From Anseranas semipalmata (taxonomy: Eukaryota > Chordata > Aves > Anseriformes > Anseranatidae), in assembly GCA_013399115.1 (NCBI GenBank), contig VXAA01005612.1, positions 1 to 64,000 of the forward strand: 64,000 bases of DNA, written 5' to 3'. A program made the position numbers and the translations under genes. Numbering within the stretch: the first letter of the stretch is position 1; each line of letters opens with the position of its first letter. Shown here piece by piece: positions 54,101-64,000 of the stretch. Under the pieces are notes generated by a model. That model did no database searches, was not told the origin of the DNA, and worked only from the letters and a program-made list of their open reading frames with translations.

Positions 54101-55054
54101 AGAAATCCCCCTTCTGAGGCTGGGTCTAGCAACCAGATGCAGCCCTTCCGATCTGCAGCTAAAGAGGATTTTTCTTTAGGCAATTTCTTACAGGAAGGTA
54201 TTAGCAGAATCACCATATCTGGAACTTTTATCAATATTAATTTGGGGGTTTTGTGGTGTTTTATTGCACATGGCATAGAAGCAGAAATTCTCGGCAATTA
54301 TGTGATATTTAGTTATTAGATAATTACAGAGAATTGCATGCATGGGCAAGTTCTATGAACTAAAGCAACATCTAAAATCTACAAATCAGATAACAATTAT
54401 GTTTGGAATTATATCATTATTCTAAGTATAATTGCCATGAGATTGGCAGTGCATGTAATTAATAAGTAATCACTGGAATTTGCCTTCATAGTTGCACTTC
54501 CCCCTTGTTGTAAAGTTCTTTGTCACAACATTTAAGTATAAAGATAACATAAAATGACCTCCACATGGTTTATATTAAAACTCAAAATACTTATTTCCAC
54601 TGCAATACTAGCTCCTTGATAGTCTAAAAGTGTAGTTCCATGGAGAGAGCAGAGAAGGGGCAGTGCGGTGTAAATGGGAGAGAAGTGAACGAATTACCTG
54701 TGGGAAGCAGCTATTGGATGGATATCAGCATTCAGTTTTAAAACTCTTCACCTTTCAATAGCTAGCTAGTGAAATAACTCTTCTCCATACCTATCTGCAA
54801 ATAACTCTTTTTTTATATTTATAAAAGTTTATTTGTAACTAGCTACAATTCTGTTAAAAATAAGGTCTTTCAAAATCTCATGAAGTCGTCTACTGTCTTC
54901 CTTCCATTTTAGGAAATGTTTGATTAACAAAATTTCTTACAGGAGAGAGGAAGTTGTAGTTCACTCTTGGATTCACATTGAACAAAACTGTTTTTTTTTT
55001 TCTTTTTTTTTTTATATTGTTTATATAGGACATATTCTTACCAAACTTTCAAGT

Positions 55055-55124
55055 TACTAAGCAGTGTTTTGCTTCTTCTTCTTCTTTTTTTGTTTGTTTG
55101 TTTGTCTTTTTCATTATTTATCAG
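55055..55124 (+). other. Branch point candidate, polypyrimidine tract and 3' splice site of the first PTPRN2 exon
   Basis: A TACTAAG heptamer at 55055-55061 is a near-ideal branch-point sequence. After an AG at 55063-55064 there is no AG dinucleotide until the acceptor at 55123-55124, so the AG-exclusion zone is about 58 nt. Within it lies a long CTT- and TTTG-repeat tract (about 55070-55111) that serves as polypyrimidine tract. The tract is repeat-derived and probably length-variable. Confidence 0.7.
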
Positions 55125-55242
55125 GTTTTACCTGGCAAGATGATTATACACAGCATGTTATTGGTCAAGAACTGTCAAACATTCACAAAATCCACAACAG
55201 ACACCCTGACATATTTGTATCTGACGCATCTGACACAGGAAG
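55125..55242 (+). CDS. PTPRN2: PTPRN2 internal coding exon, luminal N-terminal region (partial)
   Basis: This 118-bp exon encodes part of the luminal domain of PTPRN2 (phogrin/IA-2 beta), a catalytically impaired receptor-type tyrosine phosphatase family member of neuroendocrine and insulin secretory granules. It opens in phase 1: its first two bases (GT) complete a Gly codon if the upstream exon ends in G. There follow 38 whole codons, and AG is left over for the next exon. The translation begins FTWQDDYTQHVIGQELSN. The WQDDYTQ block and following QEL match my recollection of vertebrate PTPRN2 just after the RESP18-homology region, and differ from the paralogue PTPRN, which I recall as more diverged here. 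The last third (HNRHPDIFVSDASDTG) is poorly conserved. Borders are tttatcag/GT and AG/gtaagt, a near-consensus donor. Identity comes from memory of the family, not a search; PTPRN is the main alternative. Confidence 0.88.
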
Positions 55243-58200
55243 GTAAGTCTTCAATGGTGTTTTTGCATGGTAAGTTTTGGGGAGGTTTTGCAAACGATGA
55301 GAAACAAGTTGGTACTGAAACTGAATTAAATGCGTCACTAAAGCCACTGTGTATTGACGAAGGGAAACCAGTTGTACAACAGCACTGGAAACACCTGTAG
55401 GAAAACAGAAGATAGAATGAATTAAAACCCTCAGCCCTGTTCTTGTGATTAGCATCCGGTTAAGAAAATATGTCATCTGTTGTTAATTTAGGTGTCAGAA
55501 ATCCAAACATCAGGTCTTTTATCCAGTTCATAGTATTTAGTCTCAGTTCAGCCAGCTGTACTTACGACTGGCTTGAAAAGGCAGACTTGTACAGTAGTTT
55601 ATCCACAGTAACAATTTTATTCTGGAATAAGCCAACAAAAAGAAGCAAAAGGAATAATTGAATGAGATTCTGGACAACTAATAATATCTTCAAATTCATA
55701 TTCTTCCGATACATACTTGTGACTGATTTGAAGTCTATAGATTCTCTGCTTTGGTTTTACAATTTGTCCAGGAAAGAAAGATTCATGCAAGATCTTATGG
55801 CAGAAAAGGTTCGGACATTTCTATCTGTACTTTACATTACAGAAGCCATTCTCCTTGTGGCTTGATAGATACTGAGGGGCGATTTAGCAATAATTGGTGG
55901 CAAGAGACACAGCATCTGTAATTGTATAGAGTGATATGGATGTTTTGCCTGTAATATCATCTTTATCTACATACACATATATAAATTTACTCTTTTACCT
56001 TTTATATTCTGCCCTTACAGTCTTTAAGTACAACCCAATCACACAACCCCCCTAGAAGGAAATATTAAAATGCATTAAATTTTAGGAATATTAAAAATGG
56101 GGAATTTGGCTTTCTCCTACATGGTCTTATGAAAAGCGATCTCAAAATCAGTGAAATTGATAGAAACTGTGTTTTGCTAGAAAACTTTCTTCATAGTGGA
56201 ACAAAGCGTGAGCTTCTAGCCTTGATGGGCAAGATATTGTTTGTTGGATCTTCATATACTGCAAAGAAGGGGAAAACATTTCTGTGCTAGAATACTCTTT
56301 TTATGGAAATAAAAATGCTCTGTAATTGAAAATGTCCAGCAGCTTCAGCTGTATTTGCCTCAATTTGTTTTGATTTAGTTCATAAAATCTGACCCTGCAT
56401 TTTGCGTATATGCTGAGTCATTTAATGTGAAGGAAACAAAAGCATACCTTAAAGTCACAGTACCATACACTTCAAGAATGCAATAAAGTATAAGCTTAAC
56501 TTCTAAAAGAGACAGTAATCCATAATTTATCACAAAGCTGATAAATTCTACACATGGTAGAATCCATAAATCTGTTCTCACTGCATAGATGCACTAAATG
56601 CCATTACTGTGTGGATTAATCTCTGTACATGGTCTCAGAAATGATTTTGTATATCTTGGCTTTTTTTTTTTTTTTATATAGTGACTATACCTAGAACTTT
56701 TGTTCATGAGAGTAAGATAAAAAGGACAGATTTCCACAAGATCAGGTCTATATTCTGCAACGTTGCTGATTCAGTTACATAAAAATAAAATGTATAAGAA
56801 GATATGAAAAATAATTTAGGTTTTAGACTGAGAACAGATGATCACTTTGAGTAGTTCCTGCTGAGATCAGGTTTGAGCTGTTTTGCATTTTTAACTAGAA
56901 CTATACTCTAAAAAATATAAATATTTTGTGTATTGACACTTTAGGAACATCAGACTTTCAAATGTGTTCCACTTATAGCTGTTCCCATTGTGGATAGATT
57001 TTCTGAAGTTACCAAGCTGTGCCTCTGAAAGCATTATCTTATGTGCCAACAGTTTAAAACATTAATTGATTTTTCTAGTTGTCCATTTGCAACGTATTCT
57101 GTAGGTCAGAGAGCAGTAGGAACTTCTTCCCTGGCTTCTTATAGATTCTAATAAAATGTGCTGTATGCTCAGTGTGCTCAATACACTTGCTAAAGTATTA
57201 TCAGATAATAATTAAATAATTAAATAAAGCAACTTAGCGTAGGTATCTCATTATCAAAGAAACATTACGGCAGGAAGACCTTTTATTAAGGATAAAGTGT
57301 GTAATAAGACAATATGAAGTCATATTAATGAGTCATTAATCCCCACAGAGTTAGTGAGAGCAAGAAAATAGACTCAGACACTTGAAAGGTAAATTGACTT
57401 AGGCTAAATTAGTGTGTATGAAATCTGATGGAACAGAAGACATGGATTTCATCTTAAAAAAAAAACTGAAACTGGGAGCTTGATTTCAAGATGAAAGTTC
57501 TTTCTTTGTTGGCTAACTGGAGTGTACGTGGTATTTCCTGGGCCCTTATTAAATTTCAAAAAAAAACCATTCTTGAAAGAGGATCCAAGATGAAGGAAAA
57601 AAATCCATTCTGCACACAGGGAATAAATGTCAGTTGTGTTCATTGGTGCAATTAGGCAAAACCACAAACGTTTCCAACAAGCTTCAATGTATAAAGTGGG
57701 GTATAGCATTATTTCTATAATAAAACCATCATTAAGTCAGTAATAAGATTCTCACAGCATTTAAAAGGGAAAAACGCTTTATTCTAAAAAGTGTGGTATC
57801 TATTAACAGAGAACTTTCTAGAAAACCATAACATCTGAGGTGCAGAGATTCAGATATTTCTGTGTAAAAGCTTCTAAAGTGCTGTTTTTTGTAGGATATA
57901 ATAATTATTTCCATGGATAAATAATTATGTATGTTATTGTCTTTACACACTGTAGTTCTTTGTATGCAAAGTCCTTTATTCAGAACAAATTAAAACTGAA
58001 AATACTTCCAAATAAGTGCACAACAAGAACTCAGCTGACAGTCATTTCTTGTACTCACCAGGTGCTTTTACATAGTCCTCTTTCATCCATTTTCCAATAT
58101 CACTTTGTCAAATTTAAAGGAAATATTTTAATTCAGTTGCAATAATAGCTCATTTAATGCATTTTACTTTCTGTGTTAACAAGGTGAACAACAGTGATAT

Positions 58201-60569
58201 ACTGGTGAACTACAAAGATTTTAACAAATCTTTCAGATGTATTTGTAGGATTTTATTAAAGTTGTCATCCATTGAAATGTAATGCTTTGTTAGTCTTTTA
58301 CATTTTAATTGTTGTTTTTCACTTTACAGGATAAACTATTATATCTAGTATGGAATTTAAACACAATTTGAGAGAAATTACTATCTCAGTAAGAAAAATG
58401 AGAAATCATAGACCTCAGATTTTGCTTCTACCACCTGTGTGAGCGATTATATACTGTAAATAATGGCTTGAAAAGCTAACCTAAATACTGTCTTTTATCT
58501 GTGCATTCAGTTCCCATTAGCTCCAGTGGAAATCCTGGGGGCAGAATTTGGTCTGGTATTTCCATTTTCCCTTTCTTTTCAAAGTTAGTGAAGAAAGGAG
58601 AAGATAGATGTTGGAATTAATTGATGAATGAAAGATGAGTGCTTGAAACTGGGATACCTTCTATGATGAGAGCCTCTTTGGATTAGTTCATCTCTATTGA
58701 AGCAGAAAGCATACTGCCTAGCTCTTTCTAAAAGTGCAGAACAGTTTTAGCCTGGCTTTAAGTAGAAAAGGAGGTGGATAACATTACCTGCACATCCATC
58801 CTCCATAGTAAGGCAGAATTTAGAGCTCTGGAATAAGAGAATAATATGAACAGCGTAAGAAGGAAGCAAAAATATCAAGTTCTATATGGAGTTCTGTGGT
58901 GCAAAACTTCATTTTCCTTGAGTTTATGTGCCTGATGGGTAGCTGGTGAATGTCTTGGAGTTGCACAAAATGACTTTGGAGGCTCTCAGCATGGGAACAT
59001 AAGAAGGGCAGTCTGGGTTGTCCTTCCCTGCAGCAAATTTAGGTATATTCTAGGGAGAGAAAAGGATAATGAAGGTGCAGTAGAGTATGGGGGTTCACAG
59101 GCTTTGGTTAAGTCCCAGAGTTGTGTAAATTGTCCTGGGTGTGATGAAACAAGTCTGGACTGAGAAGATAGAAAGGTGTGGTGAAGCTTTCACAGCTGCC
59201 CTTCCCGTGGATTGCAAAGGCTGGGCCATGGCTCTGCCCTGGCCCTGCTGCCAAAGCGGGCTGAGTTCTTGGCTTTCACCTCCTGAGGAGACCAAGCTGT
59301 GCCAGCCAGGGTGCCAGGCCTGATCCAGGCCTCCTGCCCCACTGCCTTGGCTCTGTGATGCATCTGTTTCCACATCTGAAGCTGACAAGACCCTCGCTGA
59401 AGCAGAAAAATGAATTTTTCCCCACCCACGAGCTGCCTCTTGGTGGAGGCTTTTTACTGGTTCTTCAAAGTGAGCAACCTTGTGAGCGCTATTGGTTGCA
59501 ATCCCACCACAGCAAATTAGATTATTAACTAGATTTATCGGTATTAAATTAGTCAGGACACGCATTTGATACAGCTGTGAACATTGAAGGAAGTCTGTTA
59601 CTTTGTGCATAAAGTAATACGATTAAAACCAAGATGTGGAAAATGAGATAATGGTACTCTCTCAAGCTGTGCCCCCAAATGAAGCACCATGATGTGAGCT
59701 CATGGAATAAAACTTCGCTTACAGTGGTGTGGAGGTGTTGAAAGTGAAATGATGCTTTGTCTCCCTGAACTGGAAAGCTTGTCCACCTGGAATTGTTCTT
59801 CACTGAAGAAGTGTGTGGGCATGTAGGTAGGAAATGGCAACACCAAAAAGGTGACCTCCCTCAAGATGATGTGCCACTCACAGGCAATGAAGCAGATTGG
59901 GGACCCTCCCTCTGCTGTCTTGCATGAGGAATGAAATAGCTACTGGTGTTGACATTTAAATTATCGCCATCATTGACATGATGTTGAGATAGATGAGGAG
60001 AGCTGGTAATAATTCAGATTCCTTGCACACAGCACTCTGAATGCCATATAAAAGCTTCTACACTACTGTTGTTTAATCACCTTTTTAGCTTTTCTTTGCA
60101 AACGTCACCAAGATCTGTCTAAAACAGTCAGGAATCACTGCTATTCTGTGATTCCCAAGCACAAGAGAAGATCAGAAGAGATACTTCTCCCATCTCATTA
60201 TTCCCTTGTTAAGCTTTTTGCTGCAGCCGACTTGCTCAGTTATTTCTTCATGTCCAGGAGTCTCACTGTATTCTGTGAATTGGTGTGGGGCCAAAATGGT
60301 GTTGATTTTCATCATCATCCAGGAAATTTTTGAAGTCTCAGAACCATCTCATATCTTTCTTTTGGGGTGCAATTTAGTTATGTATAGTTTCTTTTTACAA
60401 ATGTTTTCTTCTGAATATGACTTGGCCTTGATGTAGGCATTTTGTATGATTTACTGTTGGATCATTAACTTTGATTCATGCAATAAATTGTTCATAGTGA
60501 AAGTTTTTTGGGCTGTTTCTGCTGAAACATTGAATTTTCTGTACTTTTGGGATTAAGCTTTTGAATGAC

Positions 60570-60590
60570 TTTTTTTTTTTTTTTTTTTTT
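60570..60590. repeat. T21 homopolymer
   Basis: Twenty-one consecutive T ending about 113 bp before the second PTPRN2 exon. Confidence 0.95.
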
Positions 60591-60674
60591 AAGAACTCCT
60601 GCATAGAATTAACTTCAGTGTTTTGTGATATAAGACAGTGCCTTTTATGTTGTGCACATTGTATGTTGTGCATC

Positions 60675-60703
60675 CTGATAATGTTCTTTGTTTTGCTATG
60701 CAG
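60675..60703 (+). other. Branch point candidate and 3' splice site of the second PTPRN2 exon
   Basis: CTGAT at 60675-60679 fits the yUnAy branch-point pattern, with the A at 60678, 25 nt before the AG at 60702-60703. The intervening sequence is T-rich (gttctttgttttgctatgcag is the run to the border, split by purines). No AG occurs from about 60639 to the acceptor, so this AG is the first choice for the spliceosome. Confidence 0.6.
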
Positions 60704-60866
60704 GATTTTGGAGCAGAATGCAGATAATGAAAGAAATTCTGATCTGGCAAATGACATGAACTTGTCCAAGTCTCTTCAGCAATATCTTAAATATCTAGGT
60801 ATACTTTCCCAGTCTGCGGCTACAAATTTGTATCCAAGGAAGAAGAACGACAAAGCTTCTGTCAAG
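60704..60866 (+). CDS. PTPRN2: PTPRN2 next internal coding exon, luminal region (partial)
   Basis: This 163-bp exon joins in frame to the exon at 55125-55242: AG from that exon plus the first G here give Arg, followed by 54 codons. The peptide starts ILEQNADNERNSDLANDMN and continues with a leucine-patterned stretch (LSKSLQQYLKYLGILSQ) that aligns in spacing with the LANALRRHLPFLEALSQ stretch I recall from mammalian PTPRN2. That shared pattern and the phase fit are the reasons for the call. One N-glycosylation sequon (Asn-Leu-Ser, exon residues 19-21) is visible. A basic RKK cluster (residues 45-47) could be a prohormone-convertase-type site; luminal processing is known for phogrin, but use of this site is inferred. 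The acceptor is ctatgcag/G. The donor AAG/gttgga is weak, but an in-frame TAG at 60882-60884 forces splicing before it. No methionine start is expected. Confidence 0.85.
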
Positions 60867-61431
60867 GTTGGATTTTTAATATAGTTCCTACATTCTGTGA
60901 TTTCTGGCTTCCTTCTCCTGTGAACTTTCCTTATTTTTCAATTTTCCCTTCTGTCCTGACACCACACATTGTTTCCTTCTGCCTCCTCCAGTTGATTATC
61001 ATAACTGCAATAACCAAGTTCTCCTCAAATGAATTGAGTCAGCTTCAGCACTGTAAACCATAGGTCTTTTCTAATCTGGAACATTTTACCTTAATTAGGG
61101 ACTGATTATATGTTAGGAAGGAGGGAGAGCGGGATAAAAATTGTAGCATTTCCACTGGCTGATCTGAAACCCTTGTTAAAGCACCTGAAACGCTCGTCTC
61201 CAAAGAGCTGACTGAACTACCCTGTGAATTCTTGGTGTTTATGGTGCTTAAAGTACAATTAAGAAAAATCTTGAGCAGATTTTGACAATGGATCTGATGA
61301 GTTGTGCCTCAAAAATTCCTACTTCTTATTGATCATAAAGGAAGCTTATCATGACCAATTAAGGTGCAGATGTATACACAATAGGTACATCTAGGAAGAT
61401 AAATCATACCCATTAAATCTTGGGTGTTGGC

Positions 61432-61437
<6 letters not shown>

Positions 61438-61468
<31 letters not shown>
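61438..61468. repeat. A31 homopolymer
   Basis: Thirty-one consecutive A, the longest homopolymer in the window. No recognisable retroposon body lies upstream, so it is not clearly a poly(A) tail. Length may be an assembly estimate. Confidence 0.95.
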
Positions 61469-61470
<2 letters not shown>

Positions 61471-62435
61471 ATGCCTATTTGAGAACTAAACCAATGTTTT
61501 TCTTTCCTAGAGAAAATCTATCTGGTTCTAAGATGGAGCTTGATAAATTTGTAAAAATGATTAGATGAAGTGGATGAGTATGACTGGCCCTCATAGTCCT
61601 ATATCTTTTGCTCAAAAAAAATGTGTTTGTCCAAAAAATACTTGCTTTGAAGAAATAAGCTGCTGTTATAGGGATCCTTTCAAAAAATTGGTATGTGCTA
61701 TTTGCATGAATACAGTGTAAATGCAACAACCTTATCTAAAAAATATACTGAAGATTTAGAAAAAAACAGGTGAAGAAAATATGCAGAGCCAAACTGCTAG
61801 CTTTTTCCAAGAACTAACTCAGAAACATAGAACTTCTGCAGTGTTTCTGCATCAGCAACTCCCAACAGCAGTATAAGTTGTATCAACGATTTAATCATGG
61901 TACATCTGAAATGTTTCTCTGTTCAGAAGCTGCAAGTTTCCAGTTTCACTGGTTGGCATGTATAACTAAGTTACGATTCATGGCATATTTCAAGGGGTGC
62001 TCATCTGTGGTAGAAGAAACCTGCAGGCAGTGGCAAGGAAGCTTTGGGGATGGATGACTGACCACCTTTGTGGTGCTTTGCCTCAGCTCTTTACTCATGG
62101 GCACTGACTGCAGTAAGGATGCCCTGCTTTGAATCACTGGCTTTGAGAGAAGAGAAAACTTGCCCAAGAAGTATTTCAGTGGGTCTGGTGCTGTCATGCA
62201 CGTTCATAAATAATCCATATGGCTGAGACCTTCTGTGGGGAAGCCTGCTGTGATAACACCACCCACCAACCTTATCGAGTGTTGCCATGGAGATGGGTAC
62301 TCTGAAGCCTGGGGGAGTGGGATAAAGACGAGAAAATCTGGAAATGAAGCACGTATAGAAGCAAACCGTACGCTTCTATTTACTAAGGAGCATTTTAAAA
62401 CAGCAGACATTGAGCCAGACATGTTACCTATAATT

Positions 62436-62442
<7 letters not shown>

Positions 62443-62476
<34 letters not shown>
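62443..62476. repeat. (GA)17 microsatellite
   Basis: Seventeen uninterrupted GA units, followed by AAAATATC. Long enough to be polymorphic. Lies in the intron after the second exon. Confidence 0.98.
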
Positions 62477-62479
<3 letters not shown>

Positions 62480-64000
62480 TATCTTAACAATCAGCAATAA
62501 ATCATGAATTTTACATGATCCTGCAGATGTTTCCCTGTCCTTTGCACATCAAATGTGACTGCTGTTCTTTAAAAAGAAACAAGAGGGACACTGTGTTTGT
62601 ACCTTGAATCATTGGGTCATTAATGAAATAAGTTTAAACAAAATAGAAGACACGTTTGCTACTCCAGGAAGCAGAAAAAAAATGTTAAATTTAGTGACTA
62701 GAAAAGAGTAGGAAGAAAAGTAACTGTAGGAGCTGCGTTTGATATGGACATACCACTTGAAGTCATAAATGACTATCTTAAGCACTTTTATTGCATGTTC
62801 AACAAAATCTTGATGTCTTATTTTGTAGTTCATAGATGAATCTATGTTACACAATTGTAGCAAGTTCTGATCTTCTTAGATTTCTTGCATTATTCTGATT
62901 AAAAATAAGGGTAAGACAGAAGTACTTTACCCTACTCAGAATTGCAGCTTTTGGGCCATTGCCCTTCTTACAAAATCATTTTCTTTCAAGTATATATTTA
63001 CCTCTGTTACTTCATCCTTGCTGTCAGGGAGCAGGAGATGTAACGCTACTCTGGTTGCTTTGATACCTTACCTTCTATGAAGTATAGCTGAATCTTGCAG
63101 AAATTTAGTGCTTCTAGGCAGACTCCCTGAGTGGATTCTGTTTTGTTCCAAAACTGTCATCAGAGGAGTCTGGCCAAGAGTAAAAGAAAGGAAGAAAAAA
63201 GACCAAGAGGGTTTAAAATAATCCAAAACTTTTATTTAGTATCTTAACTTACATGTTTCTAATCAGTCTGCTTTATTAACTTTTGGTCTTTAGTTTTTCT
63301 ACTGTCTTCCACATGTGTATTATCAGAATAAAACTACGGTGCTTCACCATTACCAAGCAGAGAGCACCCATACAGTTATGCACAAAGCTGTAAAATGAGA
63401 CACAGCAAAACTTAAAACAGAAAATTCTCTTCATATTTCTTTTGTTCAAACAACTGCCAGCTAGAGGCTTGATATATCAGTGACAGAAATAACACTGTCA
63501 GGCTTAAATCATGTGGTGGAACAAAACTTGTAAGTTTACCGTTTATAGCAAGAGCTTCTTTGAGTGGATTTTGAAGCACAAACTTAGAAATTTTTTCTCA
63601 GTATTTAGACAGTATCTACTGCAGGCTGTAATCTAGCCAGCTGATAATAACTCTGCCAGTGGTTAAATAACAGTAAATTGGAAGATTTGGTGAGTGTTTC
63701 ATGAGCATTACAGTTGTAAAGAACATTTCACTTTAGTTCAGTTGGAAAGAGTTGTTCAGAAAATGAGCACTTGGTGGCATTTGTTACTTAAGCATTAGCT
63801 AGTGGGATTTTGTTTTGTTGGTTTTGTTTTTGTTTTCACTCAGGCTTAAGGAAGGTTTTACCATTCACAAAATACTGCATGATCAATCTGTGTGATTTCT
63901 TTCTACTAAACCTGGACTTAGTGTGAAAAATAATATATAGTCAGGCACATACACAATATGAGAAGGCTTGGTTTATCTTACCTACTGAGGCAAGAAATAC

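Larger units (their letters stand above)
1..55124 (+). other. Non-coding stretch upstream of the first seen exon, probably PTPRN2 intron
   Basis: This 55-kb block carries no exon I can support. Open frames on both strands are short, overlap one another on opposite strands, and lack family motifs or paired splice sites. I looked for the expected preceding exon of PTPRN2 (the MDxYRYEVS-type RESP18-homology segment) and did not recognise it; it may lie outside the window or be missed by eye. Recognisable content is limited to ancient repeats near 2.2, 8.0, 10.7, 20.6 and 32.4-32.9 kb, simple repeats, short tandem duplications and hairpins, each listed separately. Very large 5' introns are known for PTPRN2 in mammals, which fits. 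Confidence 0.7.
55243..60703 (+). other. PTPRN2 intron between the two exons (phase 2)
   Basis: The intron is 5,461 bp, begins gtaagt and ends ctatgcag. Its contents are mostly unremarkable AT-rich sequence with stop codons in all frames. A locally GC-richer patch at about 59170-59460 carries an antisense open frame (59095-59610, 171 codons) that I do not regard as a gene. A T21 run lies at 60570-60590, about 110 bp before the acceptor, and a T15 run at 56661-56675. I see no recognisable transposon remnant here. Confidence 0.75.
60867..64000 (+). other. Beginning of the next PTPRN2 intron (phase 0), runs off the window
   Basis: The intron begins gttgga directly after a complete AAG codon. 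It holds an A31 run, a (GA)17 microsatellite and AT-rich sequence, with a slightly GC-richer stretch at about 61990-62340. I did not see the large downstream luminal exon that follows in mammalian PTPRN2; none of the open frames here has acidic granule-protein character with plausible splice borders. Confidence 0.65.

Noticed and set aside
53833..54297. 154-codon minus-strand open frame
   Set aside because: No family motif, no plausible splice borders, ordinary intronic composition, and an overlapping opposite-strand frame; consistent with chance.
61438..61468. A31 run considered as the poly(A) tail of a processed pseudogene
   Set aside because: No gene-like sequence precedes it and I saw no clear target-site duplication.
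61990..62440. Open frames considered as the next PTPRN2 exon
   Set aside because: The 67-codon plus-strand frame does not resemble the luminal granule-protein sequence expected, and no convincing acceptor/donor pair brackets it.
1..64000. Prokaryotic features, CRISPR arrays, tRNA/rRNA genes, full-length endogenous retroviruses
   Set aside because: No repeat-spacer array, no tRNA A/B-box cloverleaf, no paired LTRs with gag/pol-like frames were seen on reading both strands.

Overview
This window looks like vertebrate nuclear DNA, most likely from a bird: an AT-rich intronic stretch of one very large gene. There are no bacterial-type gene runs, operons, phage or CRISPR arrays. Almost all open reading frames are short chance ORFs in stop-rich DNA. 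The avian (or at least sauropsid) assignment rests on old CR1-type LINE fragments, low density of recognisable repeats, and no sign of Alu, B1/B2 or young L1. It is an inference.

The only protein-coding sequence I can support is two consecutive plus-strand exons, at 55125-55242 and 60704-60866. They have proper AG/GT borders and compatible reading phases (phase 2 across the 5.46-kb intron between them). Their joined translation resembles the N-terminal luminal part of PTPRN2 (phogrin, IA-2 beta), a receptor-type protein tyrosine phosphatase-like protein of neuroendocrine dense-core vesicles. The strongest anchor is a GFTWQDDYTQ block. After it, conservation relaxes to a patterned leucine-rich stretch ending in a basic RKK cluster. 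I found neither the upstream RESP18-homology exon nor the downstream luminal exons, so the gene runs off both ends of the window.

Layout: 1-55124 is non-coding, presumably one long intron (or the 3' part of it). It holds several ancient repeats (CR1-like at about 2.2, 8.0, 20.6 and 32.4-32.9 kb; a MIR-like SINE at about 10.7-10.95 kb), short tandem duplications, imperfect hairpins, many T homopolymers and a few microsatellites. 55125-55242 is the first exon and 55243-60703 an intron with a GC-richer patch near 59.1-59.5 kb. 60704-60866 is the second exon and 60867-64000 the start of the next intron, with an A31 run and a (GA)17 microsatellite. One ambiguous base (N) lies at 23512.

I saw no convincing novel biological system. 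The observations most worth checking are the exon assignment and its fast-diverging luminal sequence, the weak GTTGGA donor, the ancient CR1 and MIR-like remnants, the hairpins, and the strand-biased T runs.
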